A stretch of 64,000 nucleotides of DNA from Streptomyces qinglanensis (GTDB lineage: Bacteria > Actinomycetota > Actinomycetes > Streptomycetales > Streptomycetaceae). Made by a program: the position numbers and the translations under genes. A model generated the notes under the pieces. That model made no database searches. It worked only from the letters and a program-made list of their open reading frames with translations, and was not told the origin of the DNA. The DNA is taken from contig NZ_FOGO01000004.1 in assembly GCF_900111245.1 (NCBI RefSeq), positions 188,496-252,495 of the forward strand, written 5' to 3'. Every line of letters starts with the position of its first letter. Within the stretch, counting starts at the first letter, position 1. Below, piece by piece: positions 24,462 through 32,679 of this stretch.

Positions 24462-25982
24462 GTGACCACAGAAGACAGCAGGTACGAGGCGGTACGCAGC
24501 AGAGACGCGCGCTTCGACGGAGTGTTCTTCCTCGGGGTGCGCACCACCGGGATCTACTGCCGGCCGAGCTGCCCCGCGGTGACGCCGAAGCGGGAGAACG
24601 TCCGCTTCTACCCCACCGCGGCGGCGGCCCAGGCCGCGGGCTTCCGCGCCTGCCGCAGATGCCGCCCGGACGCGGTGCCCGGCTCCGCCGAGTGGAACGT
24701 ACGGGCCGACCTGGTGGGCCGCGCGATGCGGATGATCTCCGACGGGGTGGTGGACCGCGAAGGCGTGGCGGGCCTGTCCCGCCGCCTGGGCTACAGCTCC
24801 CGCCAGGTGCAGCGCCAGCTCACCGCCGAACTCGGCGCGGGCCCCGTGGCTCTGGCCCGGGCCCAGCGGGCGCACACCGCCCGGGTGCTGCTCCAGACCA
24901 CGCCGCTGCCCGTCACCCAGGTCGCCTTCGCCGCCGGTTTCGCCAGCGTACGGCAGTTCAACGACACCGTCCGCGAGATCTACGCCCGCACCCCGAGCGC
25001 ACTGCGCGCAGCCTCCGCACGCGGCGGACACGGTCCCGCGGGCCGCCCCGAGGCGCGCGAGGCGGCGGCGCACGGGGGCGCGGCCGTCGCCGGGGTGCCG
25101 CTGCGGCTCGCCTACCGCGGCGGCTACGACACCGGTCAGGTCTTCGGCTTCCTGGCACGCCGCGCCGTACCGGGCGTCGAGGAGGTGCGGGGCGCCCCCG
25201 GCGGCCGCACCTACCGGTGGACCCTGAACCTGCCCTACGGCATCGGGATCGCCGAGGTCGACGAGTGCGCGGCCCGCAGCGGCAAGGGCTGGCTCGACTG
25301 CCGGCTGCACCTGGGGGACCTGCGGGACCTGACGACCGCCGTGCAGCGCGTGCGGCGCCTCTTCGATCTGGACGCGGACCCCTACGCGGTCGTCGAGCGG
25401 CTCGGCGGCGAGCCGGCCCTGGGCCGGCTCGTCTCCCGGACCCCCGGGCTGCGCTCACCCGGCGCCGCCGACGCGCACGAACTGGCGGTCCGCGCCGTGC
25501 TGGGCCAGCAGGTCACCGTGGGTGCCGCCCGGACGCTGGGCGGCAGGCTGGTCGCCGCCTACGGGAAACCCCTGGCGGCCCCGGACGGCACGCTCACCCA
25601 CCTGTTCCCGGACGCCGGAACGCTCGCCGAGGCGCCGCTGGGCGAGCTGGGCATGCCGCAGACCCGCCGCCGCACCATCCGGACCGTCGCGGCGGCACTC
25701 GCGGACGGCACCGTCGTCCTCGACCCCGGCGCCGACCGGGAGGAGACCGGACGCGCCCTGCTGGAGCTCCCCGGAATCGGTCCGTGGACGGCGGGCTACA
25801 TCCGGATGCGTGCCCTGAGCGACCCGGACGTCTTCCTCCCCGGCGACGCGGGAGTGCGGCACGGGCTGGCGCTGATCGGGGCGGAGGCCGGGCAGGCCGA
25901 CCGGTGGCGCCCCTGGCGCTCCTACGCGCTGCACCACCTGTGGCACGCGACCGGCCTCACGCCTCCTCCAGCCCCCAACTGA
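24462..25982 (+). CDS. Ada-AlkA fusion: methylphosphotriester sensor and 3-methyladenine glycosylase
   Basis: A 506-residue fusion. The N-terminal Ada domain has the zinc ligands C33 and C37 (GIYCRPSCPA) and C64 and C67 (CRRCRP); C33 matches the methyl acceptor that repairs phosphotriesters. An AraC-type HTH follows (residues about 80-180; VRQFNDTVREIYARTPSALR), then an AlkA-type N-domain and an HhH-GPD glycosylase (ELPGIGPWTAGYIRMRAL, with the aspartate of FLPGDAGVRHG). It both excises alkylated bases and turns on adaptive-response genes when methylated. The GTG has GGAG upstream. The O6-methylguanine transferase domain of full Ada is absent. Confidence 0.9.
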   Translation: MTTEDSRYEAVRSRDARFDGVFFLGVRTTGIYCRPSCPAVTPKRENVRFYPTAAAAQAAGFRACRRCRPDAVPGSAEWNVRADLVGRAMRMISDGVVDREGVAGLSRRLGYSSRQVQRQLTAELGAGPVALARAQRAHTARVLLQTTPLPVTQVAFAAGFASVRQFNDTVREIYARTPSALRAASARGGHGPAGRPEAREAAAHGGAAVAGVPLRLAYRGGYDTGQVFGFLARRAVPGVEEVRGAPGGRTYRWTLNLPYGIGIAEVDECAARSGKGWLDCRLHLGDLRDLTTAVQRVRRLFDLDADPYAVVERLGGEPALGRLVSRTPGLRSPGAADAHELAVRAVLGQQVTVGAARTLGGRLVAAYGKPLAAPDGTLTHLFPDAGTLAEAPLGELGMPQTRRRTIRTVAAALADGTVVLDPGADREETGRALLELPGIGPWTAGYIRMRALSDPDVFLPGDAGVRHGLALIGAEAGQADRWRPWRSYALHHLWHATGLTPPPAPN

Positions 25983-26379
25983 GCACCCGGCGCGGATGGA
26001 CGACGATCAGCTCGTCGCTGAAGTGCGGGCCGAGGCCGTGCGGCCCCTCGCGCAGCTCGGCCACGCCCCGCACCTCCACGCCGCGCACCTGCCACGGCGA
26101 GAAGCTGACGATGTCGTCCACCACGAGGGCGAGCCGGGGTTGCGCCTGGAGGTTGCGCCACTTCTTCGTCGTCCCGAGCGCGTAGCCGCCCACCAGGATG
26201 GTGCCGTCCTGCTGCGGGAAGAAGCCGACCGGGTTGTTCTGCGGCTGGCCCCGGGGGTCCACCGTCGCCAGCCGCCCCAGCCGCTGGGAGGCCAGGTACT
26301 CCCACTCGGCGGCGGTGAACGCCTGGTCACGGGGGTCACCGGGAGCGCCGGGAGTCCCGGCGGGTGTCGTCTCCGTCAT
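25957..26379 (-). CDS. PPOX-class F420-dependent oxidoreductase
   Basis: A 140-residue split-barrel protein. The signature YLASQRLGRLATVDPRGQPQ is followed by NNPVGFFPQQDGTILVGGYA and TKKWRNLQAQPRLALVVDD, which fits the F420-binding PPOX subgroup of actinobacteria. ATG 26379 gives a compact protein; the longer upstream frame is not supported. Its 3' end overlaps ada-alkA by 26 bases in convergent orientation. The natural substrate is unknown. Confidence 0.83.
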   Translation of the reverse strand: MTETTPAGTPGAPGDPRDQAFTAAEWEYLASQRLGRLATVDPRGQPQNNPVGFFPQQDGTILVGGYALGTTKKWRNLQAQPRLALVVDDIVSFSPWQVRGVEVRGVAELREGPHGLGPHFSDELIVVHPRRVLSWGLEEA

Positions 26380-26648
26380 ACGAGCAGCGTCACACGCCGC
26401 GCTCGGACCCGCATCGGACGCCGGTCGTACCCGGCCCACGCCCCGAGACCTACGACCGCGGCCGGTGCCGTACCGGACCTGTAGTCCGCGGACACCGGCA
26501 GCAAGCACCCCCGAGGGCGGCTGATGCCCCGGATGAGGTGGTCCGGTGTGTCCCATCTCAGCAGGCCGATTGCTCGTCCACGGCACGGGAGTTGTCCCCC
26601 CTTGCCGTCTCCGTGACCAACCGGCCTGCCGTACGGCCAGGTCCGGGA

Positions 26649-28109
26649 CTATGCGGCCGCCCTGAACGAGGAGCGGCGCCCCCGGCGGGCGGCGGGTCGG
26701 CCCCGCCGTGTCCGCTGCGTGGGGGCGGGCTTGGGCGGTTCGGTGTCCGCGACGGTGAGCGGGTCCCCCGAGGGCCTCCGCGCACCGGTGATGCGCCCCA
26801 AGTCGGCGTCGCCGGCGCGGACTCGGGTCTGTACCGGTGTGATGGAGGCGTCCGACATCAGGCGGTTCATGCCACGTCGCTGTCCCGGGAGGACCAGGGT
26901 GACGACGGTGCCCGACTCACCGGCGCGGGCGGTGCGACCGCCGCGGTGCAGGTAGTCCTTGTGGTCATTCGGCGGGTCGACGTTGACGACGAGGTCGAGA
27001 TTGTCGACGTGGATGCCGCGCGCCGCCACGTTGGTGGCCACCAGGACGTTCGCGTGACCGGACTTGAACCCGGCGAGAGTCCGGGTGCGCTGGGCCTGCG
27101 ACTTCCCGCCGTGCAGGGCCGAGGCGCGCACCCCGACCGCCAGCAGGTCCCGGGTCAGCCGATCCACCGCGTGCTTGGTGTCCAAGAACATGATCACCCG
27201 CCCGTCGCGGGCCGCGATCTCGGTGACCGCCGCTTGCTTGTCGACCCCCTGCACGTGCAGCAGGTGGTGCTCCATGGCGGTCACCGCGCCCGCAGAGGGG
27301 TCGACGGAGTGGACCACCGGGTCGCTCAGGTAGCGGCGCACCAGCAGGTCGACGTTGCGGTCCAAGGTCGCGGAGAACAGCAGCCGTTGCCCGTCGGCGC
27401 GTACCTGGTCGAGCAGGCGGGTGACCTGGGGCATGAAGCCCATGTCGGCCATCTGGTCAGCTTCGTCCAGCACCGTGACGGCCACCTGCTCCAGTGCGCA
27501 GTCGCCGCGTTCGACGAGGTCCTTGAGCCGGCCGGGGGTGGCGATCACGACTTCGCTGCCCGCTTTCAGGTCGCGTGCCTGACGGCTGATCGACATGCCG
27601 CCGACCACGGTGGTGAGCCGCAGTCGCAGCGCTTGTGCGTAGGGGGTGAGTGCCGCGGTCACCTGCTGGGCCAGCTCCCGGGTGGGAACGAGGACCAGTC
27701 CCAGCGGGTGCCGGGGTTCGGCGCGCTGCCCATGCGTTCGGGCCAGCAGAGCGAGCCCGAAGGCGAGCGTCTTGCCCGAGCCGGTGCGGCCGCGGCCCAG
27801 GACGTCCCGGCCGGCCAGCGCGTTGGGCAGTGTCGCTGCCTGGATGGGGAACGGGGCGTTCATCCCCTGGGCGCGCAGCGTGGCCTTGAGGCGGTCGGGC
27901 ATGTCGAGGCCGGCGAACGTCTCGACGGCCGGCAGCGGCGGGGTGTGGGTGACCGGCAGTGCGAACTCCTTCGGCGGGCCCGAGGGCCGTCCCTGCGCCG
28001 GGCGCTTGGCCGAACGCGGGGGCCCGCCCCGGTGAGCGGCCTGCGAGCGGCGGCTGTCGCGGCCGTGTCCGCGGGAGGAGCCGGCAGTGGTGCGAGCAGT
28101 ACGGTTCAT
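26649..28109 (-). CDS. DEAD-box RNA helicase
   Basis: A 486-residue ATP-dependent RNA helicase. Motifs in order: Q motif (FPIQAATLP), I (GRTGSGKT), Ia (PTRELAQQ), II (LDEADQMADMGF), III (SAT), and VI (YLHRGGRTARAGESG). The N-terminal 55 residues and the C-terminal 60 are Arg/Pro-rich and probably bind RNA. The ATG has GAGGAAGG at a good distance. It lies 340 bases downstream of a cold-shock gene on the same strand, so it probably unwinds structured RNA at low temperature together with that chaperone. Confidence 0.92.
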   Translation of the reverse strand: MNRTARTTAGSSRGHGRDSRRSQAAHRGGPPRSAKRPAQGRPSGPPKEFALPVTHTPPLPAVETFAGLDMPDRLKATLRAQGMNAPFPIQAATLPNALAGRDVLGRGRTGSGKTLAFGLALLARTHGQRAEPRHPLGLVLVPTRELAQQVTAALTPYAQALRLRLTTVVGGMSISRQARDLKAGSEVVIATPGRLKDLVERGDCALEQVAVTVLDEADQMADMGFMPQVTRLLDQVRADGQRLLFSATLDRNVDLLVRRYLSDPVVHSVDPSAGAVTAMEHHLLHVQGVDKQAAVTEIAARDGRVIMFLDTKHAVDRLTRDLLAVGVRASALHGGKSQAQRTRTLAGFKSGHANVLVATNVAARGIHVDNLDLVVNVDPPNDHKDYLHRGGRTARAGESGTVVTLVLPGQRRGMNRLMSDASITPVQTRVRAGDADLGRITGARRPSGDPLTVADTEPPKPAPTQRTRRGRPAARRGRRSSFRAAA

Positions 28110-28449
28110 GCAGAACCTTCCTCGATGCGGCACGAATCGAGGAATTCACCGCAGCATGCGCCGCACAAGGATTCACAAGACCGAGCCGAAGAAAAAGACG
28201 ACCAGCCCGTGACCAGAACAGCTACGGAGTCGTCAGGAAATGCACCGGTCCGCTGCCCGCCGGGGCGGTCGGAAACAACGGTGCGGGTGAGACGCGCAGA
28301 GCGGGGCATGTGCCGCTCCAAAATCGGCGACGTGACAACTGACTGTGCTGCCGCTCACGCGCCGCTGTCGGAGAGGGGTGAGCGGGAAACAACGCAACGA
28401 GCCGGGGCCGCACGCAAGTGCGTGCCCCAGCTCGTCGCGCATGTCAGCG
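28110..28449. other. Long leader of the helicase gene
   Basis: No gene is seen in these 340 bases between csp and the helicase. The csp terminator hairpin lies near the right end; the rest is probably the promoter and an unusually long 5' leader of the helicase transcript, as is common for cold-shock genes. Confidence 0.5.
28398..28434 (-). terminator. Terminator hairpin of the csp gene
   Basis: An imperfect stem (CGAGC and GCTCG at the foot, GGGGC with CCCC, GCACG with CGTGC near the loop) starts 16 bases after the csp stop codon. It has no U-tract, which is usual in this group. Confidence 0.65.
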
Positions 28450-28653
28450 TCAGGCGGGAACGATGTTCTCCGCCTGGAGGCCCTTCTGGCCCTGCGTGAC
28501 ATCGAAATTCACTGTCTGGCCTTCGAGCAGCTCACGGAAGCCGGTGGCGTTGATGTTCGAGTAGTGGGCGAACACGTCTGCGCCGCCGTCCGCCTGCTCG
28601 ATGAAGCCGAAGCCCTTTTCCGCATTGAACCACTTCACGGTGCCAGTAGCCAA
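28450..28653 (-). CDS. Cold-shock protein, CspA family
   Basis: A 67-residue RNA chaperone with the OB-fold cold-shock domain. RNP1 is KGFGFIEQ and RNP2 is DVFAHYSNI, with WFNAEKG before them. The start codon is TTG at 28653, fixed by AAGGAG eight bases upstream and by homology of the first residues ([10 protein letters not shown]); an out-of-frame ATG in the spacer is not used. A leader of over 150 bases probably precedes it. It is followed by a hairpin and then a DEAD-box helicase gene. Confidence 0.95.
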   Translation of the reverse strand: MATGTVKWFNAEKGFGFIEQADGGADVFAHYSNINATGFRELLEGQTVNFDVTQGQKGLQAENIVPA

Positions 28654-29155
28654 AATACATCTCCTTCAAGGCGGTACCCGGAAACCGCACTGCGCGGGGA
28701 CCGGGGTTGCCGCGATGATAACCCTCCGTGCAACGGATGAACGCAAGTGCTCTCTCCGGGGACCCGGACGAGTGCTTGAAGTTTCAGGGAACCACAACTG
28801 CAACTGGACGTAACCGTAGCACGGCCACTCCCTGGATTACGACCGCTTCTCGCGCCGGGGTCGCCGGGGTAAAACTTCTCCCCGCATATTATTCACGTTT
28901 CTGTAGCGGCGAGAATAGATTTCTGTGTCCGGGCAGTCGACGCAATGGGCCGGCGTGGCCGAAGGCAGGGCGCTCGCCACCGGGCGGCCCCGGTTCCGGC
29001 GTCGTCGGCGACCACGCTGCGGGCCGCGCTGACACCCAGGTCCCGGTCTTCGGTGGCCCCTCGGCCCCCGCCTCGGTGGCCGGTTGAACCGCTCGGGCGA
29101 GATCGGCTCGCCCGCCGATGCTCCGGAAGGCGATGCGCAGGGTGCGACAGAGGCT
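28654..29155. other. Gene-free leader and promoter region of csp
   Basis: These 500 bases between the MerR gene and csp (both minus) carry no supported gene. The part nearest csp (about 28660-28830) is less GC-rich and probably forms its long, temperature-sensitive 5' leader. The part nearest the MerR stop would hold that gene's 3' region. A -10-like TATCAT lies on the minus strand near 28720. Confidence 0.45.
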
Positions 29156-29497
29156 TCAGGCGTCGGTCTGCGGATCCGGGGACATCCCGTTGCGCAGCTG
29201 TTCGTTGATACGCCTGGCCTCTTCGAGCTGGTCCTCGAGGATGATGATGCGGCAGGCCGCCTCCACGGAGGTTCCCTGGTCGACCAGCTCACGGGCTCGG
29301 GTGGCCAGCCGCAACTGGTAGCGGGAGTAGCGGCGGTGGCCCCCCTCCGAGCGCAGCGGCACGATCAGCTTTGCTTCGCCGATGGCTCGCAGGAAGGCGG
29401 GCGTGGTGCCGAGCATCTCGGCCGCCCGCCCCATGGTGTAGGCGGGGTAATCATCGTCGTCGAGGTTGCTCGACGGGGTGGGTTTGTCTGCGGCCAC
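29156..29497 (-). CDS. Small MerR-type regulator
   Basis: A 113-residue DNA-binding protein with a winged helix of the MerR type ([20 protein letters not shown], then [20 protein letters not shown]) and a short C-terminal coiled coil ([19 protein letters not shown]). It lacks an effector domain, so it is more like BldC-type short MerR proteins than classic sensors. GTG 29497 is chosen for GAGAGG just upstream. It precedes csp and the helicase on the same strand, and a 14-base-pair hairpin lies in its leader, so it probably belongs to the cold-shock set. Confidence 0.82.
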   Translation of the reverse strand: MAADKPTPSSNLDDDDYPAYTMGRAAEMLGTTPAFLRAIGEAKLIVPLRSEGGHRRYSRYQLRLATRARELVDQGTSVEAACRIIILEDQLEEARRINEQLRNGMSPDPQTDA

Positions 29498-29522
29498 TGG
29501 CACCTCTCGGCTCACGCGTCGA

Positions 29523-29554
29523 GGGGCCTTGGTGCCATGCGGCACCAAGGCCCC
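29523..29554 (-). promoter_or_regulatory. 14-base-pair hairpin in the MerR gene leader
   Basis: GGGGCCTTGGTGCC and GGCACCAAGGCCCC are exact complements around a four-base loop, and the structure ends only 25 bases upstream of the GTG start. It could be an attenuator, an mRNA-stabilising stem or a DNA operator. Confidence 0.6.
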
Positions 29555-30147
29555 GAGGGGATCAACACCATCTGCCGGCTGTCCGTGCCGGCTTCCGTAT
29601 TCCGCTCCGCGGCCTGGCAGGGCGGCGGAGCGGGGATCGCGGTTGCGTGACCGGGGACCACCTTCCAATCCGGGGTCTGCGGTACCCGGGCGGTTTGCCC
29701 TGCCCGGGCGATCCTGATGGCGCTCTCTCCTCCTTCTCCACTGCTCTGTCATGTACTGCTTGATCCTGCGGAACCATCTGCGACCCCGGGGGTCGCCTGG
29801 CCCGGCGGTCGACGGTGGAGCCCCAGCATCCGGCCACACCGCTCGACTGCCGTTCCTCGACCTGCGTGCGGGGCAGTTCCGTCATCTGCCCCGCCGAACT
29901 GATCTCCGCGAGTACGAGAAGAACGCTACCCCCGGCGGCCTGCAATGTCTACTCTCGCGAGTGCAGATTTTCTTCGAGCGAGATACCGGAGAGTCTCATC
30001 TCCAGGTGCGGTGAAAATCTGCGCCACCCACTGCTGCGAGGGTCTGCTCGGCCGTCCGCACGATGCGCGACTGTGCGCTGTCGACTGCCGTGACTGTCCG
30101 CCCGGCTGTGCGGGCCTGCTCACCGCTCGACGGGTCCGGCTCCGCCG
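29555..30147. other. Gene-free stretch with distant inverted repeat
   Basis: I see no supported gene in these 590 bases. A 10-base perfect inverted repeat, GCAGATTTTC at 29963-29972 and GAAAATCTGC at 30013-30022, flanks a 40-base AT-richer segment. The interval should hold the promoter of the MerR gene and the end of the nitroreductase transcript. Confidence 0.45.
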
Positions 30148-30708
30148 CTACTCCGCCGGTGACCAGGGCGCGGAACGCAACCGCGCGACGCTGTGCCGGG
30201 CACGGCCCTCCGGAGGTTCGCCGGCCGCCTTGCCCACCGCGGCCATGGAGACGATCGCCCAGCCCGGGCTCGGGTCCAGCTCCTTGGTGAGCCCTTCCAG
30301 GTCGAAGGCCCGGAACTGGTGCGCGGCCAGCCCCATGGCCTGGGCCTGCACCGTCATGTGGGCGATGGCCTGGCCGAGGTCGTAGTCCGCGAACTCCGAG
30401 TAGAGCAGCCGCGTGTCATCGACGTGCCGGCGTGTCAGCGTGACGACGAGCAGGCCCGCGTCCGTCGCCCAGCGGGCCGAGCTCGGCGCGAGGTGGGGGA
30501 GTATCCGGTCGTGCTCCGGCTCGCCGGGTCTGCCGGTGAAGAAGCCCCACGGCTGGGAGTTGCCCGCCGACGGTGCCCACCGCGCGGCTTCCAGCAGCAG
30601 CCCGAGAGCGTGGTCGTCGACAGCCGCCGACGGATCGAACCGGTAGGGACTGAAGCGCCCGGCGAGCAGGGGATGTATGCCGCTGGACGGCTCCTGTGGA
30701 CGGTGCAT
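30148..30708 (-). CDS. Nitroreductase family protein
   Basis: A 186-residue FMN-dependent nitroreductase-fold enzyme. The family opening is HPLLAGRFSPYRFDPSAAVD, followed by LLLEAARWAPSAGNSQPWGF (the FMN-binding APSAGNSQPW motif) and DLGQAIAHMTVQAQAMGLAA. It likely reduces nitro or quinone compounds with NAD(P)H. ATG 30708 gives the normal length for the family; its ribosome binding site is weak. Confidence 0.87.
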   Translation of the reverse strand: MHRPQEPSSGIHPLLAGRFSPYRFDPSAAVDDHALGLLLEAARWAPSAGNSQPWGFFTGRPGEPEHDRILPHLAPSSARWATDAGLLVVTLTRRHVDDTRLLYSEFADYDLGQAIAHMTVQAQAMGLAAHQFRAFDLEGLTKELDPSPGWAIVSMAAVGKAAGEPPEGRARHSVARLRSAPWSPAE

Positions 30709-30913
30709 GGTCTGCTGCAACCGGCGCCCGCGAGCCGGTATTCCGGCTGGTGCGGGCAGAGTCGCCGGCCGTGCCCGCCAGCCGGTGAAGACGCCGCTGC
30801 GAACCCGTGGAAGCCCCCGGCGGGCTGACTGTTCGCCGATGCCGGACCGGGACCCCGAGGGCGTATCCCGCGTACGCCCTTCCCAGCCGGTCCGTGCGCG
30901 GGACAATGAGCCG

Positions 30914-32050
30914 ATGAGTGGACAGGGGGCGCAGGACGCAGACGAACACCGCGACTGGTGGGCCCAGTTGTACGACCCGCACGCTGCGGACACCGGCCGC
31001 GCACGCGCCCGGGACACCCTCGACGAGCGCTACCGCTCGGTGAGCCGCACGCTGACCGGCCCGCCCGCCACCGCGCCGGGGCCCGGCCCCGCGGCTGCCG
31101 GGGCCCCGCCCGGACCGGAGGCCGCCACCGCGCCGGTGCCCGCGCTGCCGCCCGGGGTGCTGCCGCCCGCCGCACCGGACGCACCGGGGGAGTGGGTGCC
31201 GGACACCGTGGTGGAGTCGGCGCGGTTCGGGTCCGCGGTGCTGCACGCGGTGTCCGTGCGCGGTGCGGCCGGACGGCAGGCGGGGCGGCCGCGTACCGAC
31301 GCGCTGCTGGCCGCCCGGTTCGGCGCGGAGGAGGACGGGCTGCTGCTGGTCGCGGTCGCGGCCGGGGGACGGTCGGGGCCGGACGGGCACCGCGCCGCGC
31401 GCGCGGCCTGCCACGCGGTGGGCGAGGCGGTCGGCCGCAGCAGCGCACGGCTCGCCCGGGACCTGCGGGAGGACCGCACCAGTGCGCTGCAACCGGGCCT
31501 GCACCGGTTGACGGACCGCGCCTTCGGCAGGCTGCGCGCCCAGGCCGCGGCCCTCGGGCTGGAGCCCGAGCGGCACACCGTCGATCTGCGCTGCCTGCTG
31601 CTGCCCGCCGACCCGCACTGCCGCACGCGGGTGTTCTTCGGCGCCGGTGCGGGCGGCGCCTTCCGGCGCAGCGGCGACGGCTGGCAGGACATCGAACCCG
31701 TCAGTACCCCCGTGTCCCCGCTGCCCGACGGTCCGGCGGGCCGCGATCCGGCCGCGGGCGCGGCGGCGGCCCGGGACGGCTTCGCTCCGGCCGAGCCGAC
31801 CGCGGAGGCGGCCGCTGCGCCGTTCCACTTCCGCTCCCGGGCCGCGGAGCCCGGCGGCGTACTCCTGCTGTGCGGCCCCGGTGTGGCGGAACCGCTGCGG
31901 GCCGAGCCCGCCCTCGCGGAACGGCTCGCCGCCCGCTGGACCGGTGCGGACGGCGGACCTCCCGGCCCTGCGGCCTATCTGGACGGTCTGCTGTGCGCGG
32001 TGGAGGGACACTCGGGGGACCGCACCGCGGTCACCGTGTGGGAGAGCTGA
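30914..32050 (+). CDS. PP2C-like (probably degenerate) phosphatase-domain protein
   Basis: A 378-residue protein resembling streptomycete proteins with a PP2C serine/threonine phosphatase-like domain. Visible are SAVLHAVSVRGAAGRQAGRP (like the RG..H...G.PRQD start of the domain), LLLVAVAAGG where active enzymes have a metal-binding DG, and a C-terminal VEGHSGDRTAVTVWE like the last strand (DD.T...V). Several metal-ligand aspartates appear to be missing, so it may not be catalytic. The first 110 residues are Pro/Ala-rich and disordered. ATG 30914 is chosen from several in-frame options. The 3' end overlaps the MerR gene by 20 bases. Confidence 0.6.
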   Translation: MSGQGAQDADEHRDWWAQLYDPHAADTGRARARDTLDERYRSVSRTLTGPPATAPGPGPAAAGAPPGPEAATAPVPALPPGVLPPAAPDAPGEWVPDTVVESARFGSAVLHAVSVRGAAGRQAGRPRTDALLAARFGAEEDGLLLVAVAAGGRSGPDGHRAARAACHAVGEAVGRSSARLARDLREDRTSALQPGLHRLTDRAFGRLRAQAAALGLEPERHTVDLRCLLLPADPHCRTRVFFGAGAGGAFRRSGDGWQDIEPVSTPVSPLPDGPAGRDPAAGAAAARDGFAPAEPTAEAAAAPFHFRSRAAEPGGVLLLCGPGVAEPLRAEPALAERLAARWTGADGGPPGPAAYLDGLLCAVEGHSGDRTAVTVWES

Positions 32051-32576
32051 CGCGGGGGCTGCGCCGTGCCGTGCGGGCCGCCGCCGGAGTCCGCTGACCG
32101 GCTCCGGGGGCCGCCGCCGGTGCGATGCCGGGCCCCGGGCCGCTGGGGTGCGCCGGTGCGGAGGGCTGCTCCGCGTCCGGGGCGTCCGCGCCCCGGACCT
32201 CCCCGTGCGCCGGGGCGCGGGTGGCCCGCACCTCTTCGAGGTAGGCCGCGATGGCGTCCCGGTTGCGGGTCAGGCACCGCACCCGGGCCGTCATCCGCTC
32301 CAACTGGTCCTCCAGCGTGGCCAGCATCTCCGGGGTGGCGTCCCGGAAGTGGATGACCCTGGGCTTGTCGAGGCACGGCAGGATCTGCTTGATGATCCGG
32401 GTGGGCAGCCCGGCGTCCAGCAGCCCTCGGATCTGCAGTACGCGGTCGACGAACCGCTCGTCGTAGTCGCGGTAGCCGTTGGGGGCGCGGTCCGCGGCGA
32501 TGAGCCCCTGCTCCTCGTAGTAGCGCAGCAGCCGCCGGGGTGTCCCGGTCCGCTCCGCGAGTTCGCCGATCCGCAT
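32031..32576 (-). CDS. MerR-family transcriptional regulator
   Basis: A 181-residue MerR regulator. The winged helix reads MRIGELAERTGTPRRLLRYY then EEQGLIAADRAPNGYRDYDE, and a coiled-coil dimerisation helix follows (LEDQLERMTARVRCLTRNRD). The C-terminal 70 residues are low-complexity with no evident cysteine ligand set, so the inducer is probably an organic compound. GGAGGG lies just before the ATG. It is divergent from an MFS pump with a MerR-type operator between them. Confidence 0.9.
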   Translation of the reverse strand: MRIGELAERTGTPRRLLRYYEEQGLIAADRAPNGYRDYDERFVDRVLQIRGLLDAGLPTRIIKQILPCLDKPRVIHFRDATPEMLATLEDQLERMTARVRCLTRNRDAIAAYLEEVRATRAPAHGEVRGADAPDAEQPSAPAHPSGPGPGIAPAAAPGAGQRTPAAARTARRSPRVSSPTR

Positions 32577-32639
32577 CGGGCCCTCCACCCTGCCCGGCAC
32601 CCTGCGGACCCGTTCGGAAGACGCTCCGCAGACACCGAC

Positions 32640-32672
32640 TTGACCTTCACATCCATGTGAGGGTTTGAGCAT
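32640..32672 (+). promoter_or_regulatory. MerR-type promoter with operator in a long spacer
   Basis: TTGACC (-35, 32640-32645) is followed by the dyad CTTCACATCCATGTGAGG and then a -10-like TTGAGCAT, giving a spacer of 19-20 bases, longer than the usual 17, as in MerR-activated promoters. The MFS ATG at 32680 lies at the expected transcription start, so the mRNA is probably leaderless. Confidence 0.65.
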
Positions 32673-32679
32673 ACCGGTC

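Noticed and set aside
22646..26185. A plus-strand frame of about 1,180 codons across rsgA and ada-alkA
   Set aside because: It runs in another frame through genes with clear domains and is Arg/Pro/Gly-rich with no recognisable fold.
28837..29292. A 151-codon minus-strand frame overlapping the end of the MerR gene
   Set aside because: It is Arg/Ser/Pro-rich, matches no family and overlaps the better supported MerR frame.
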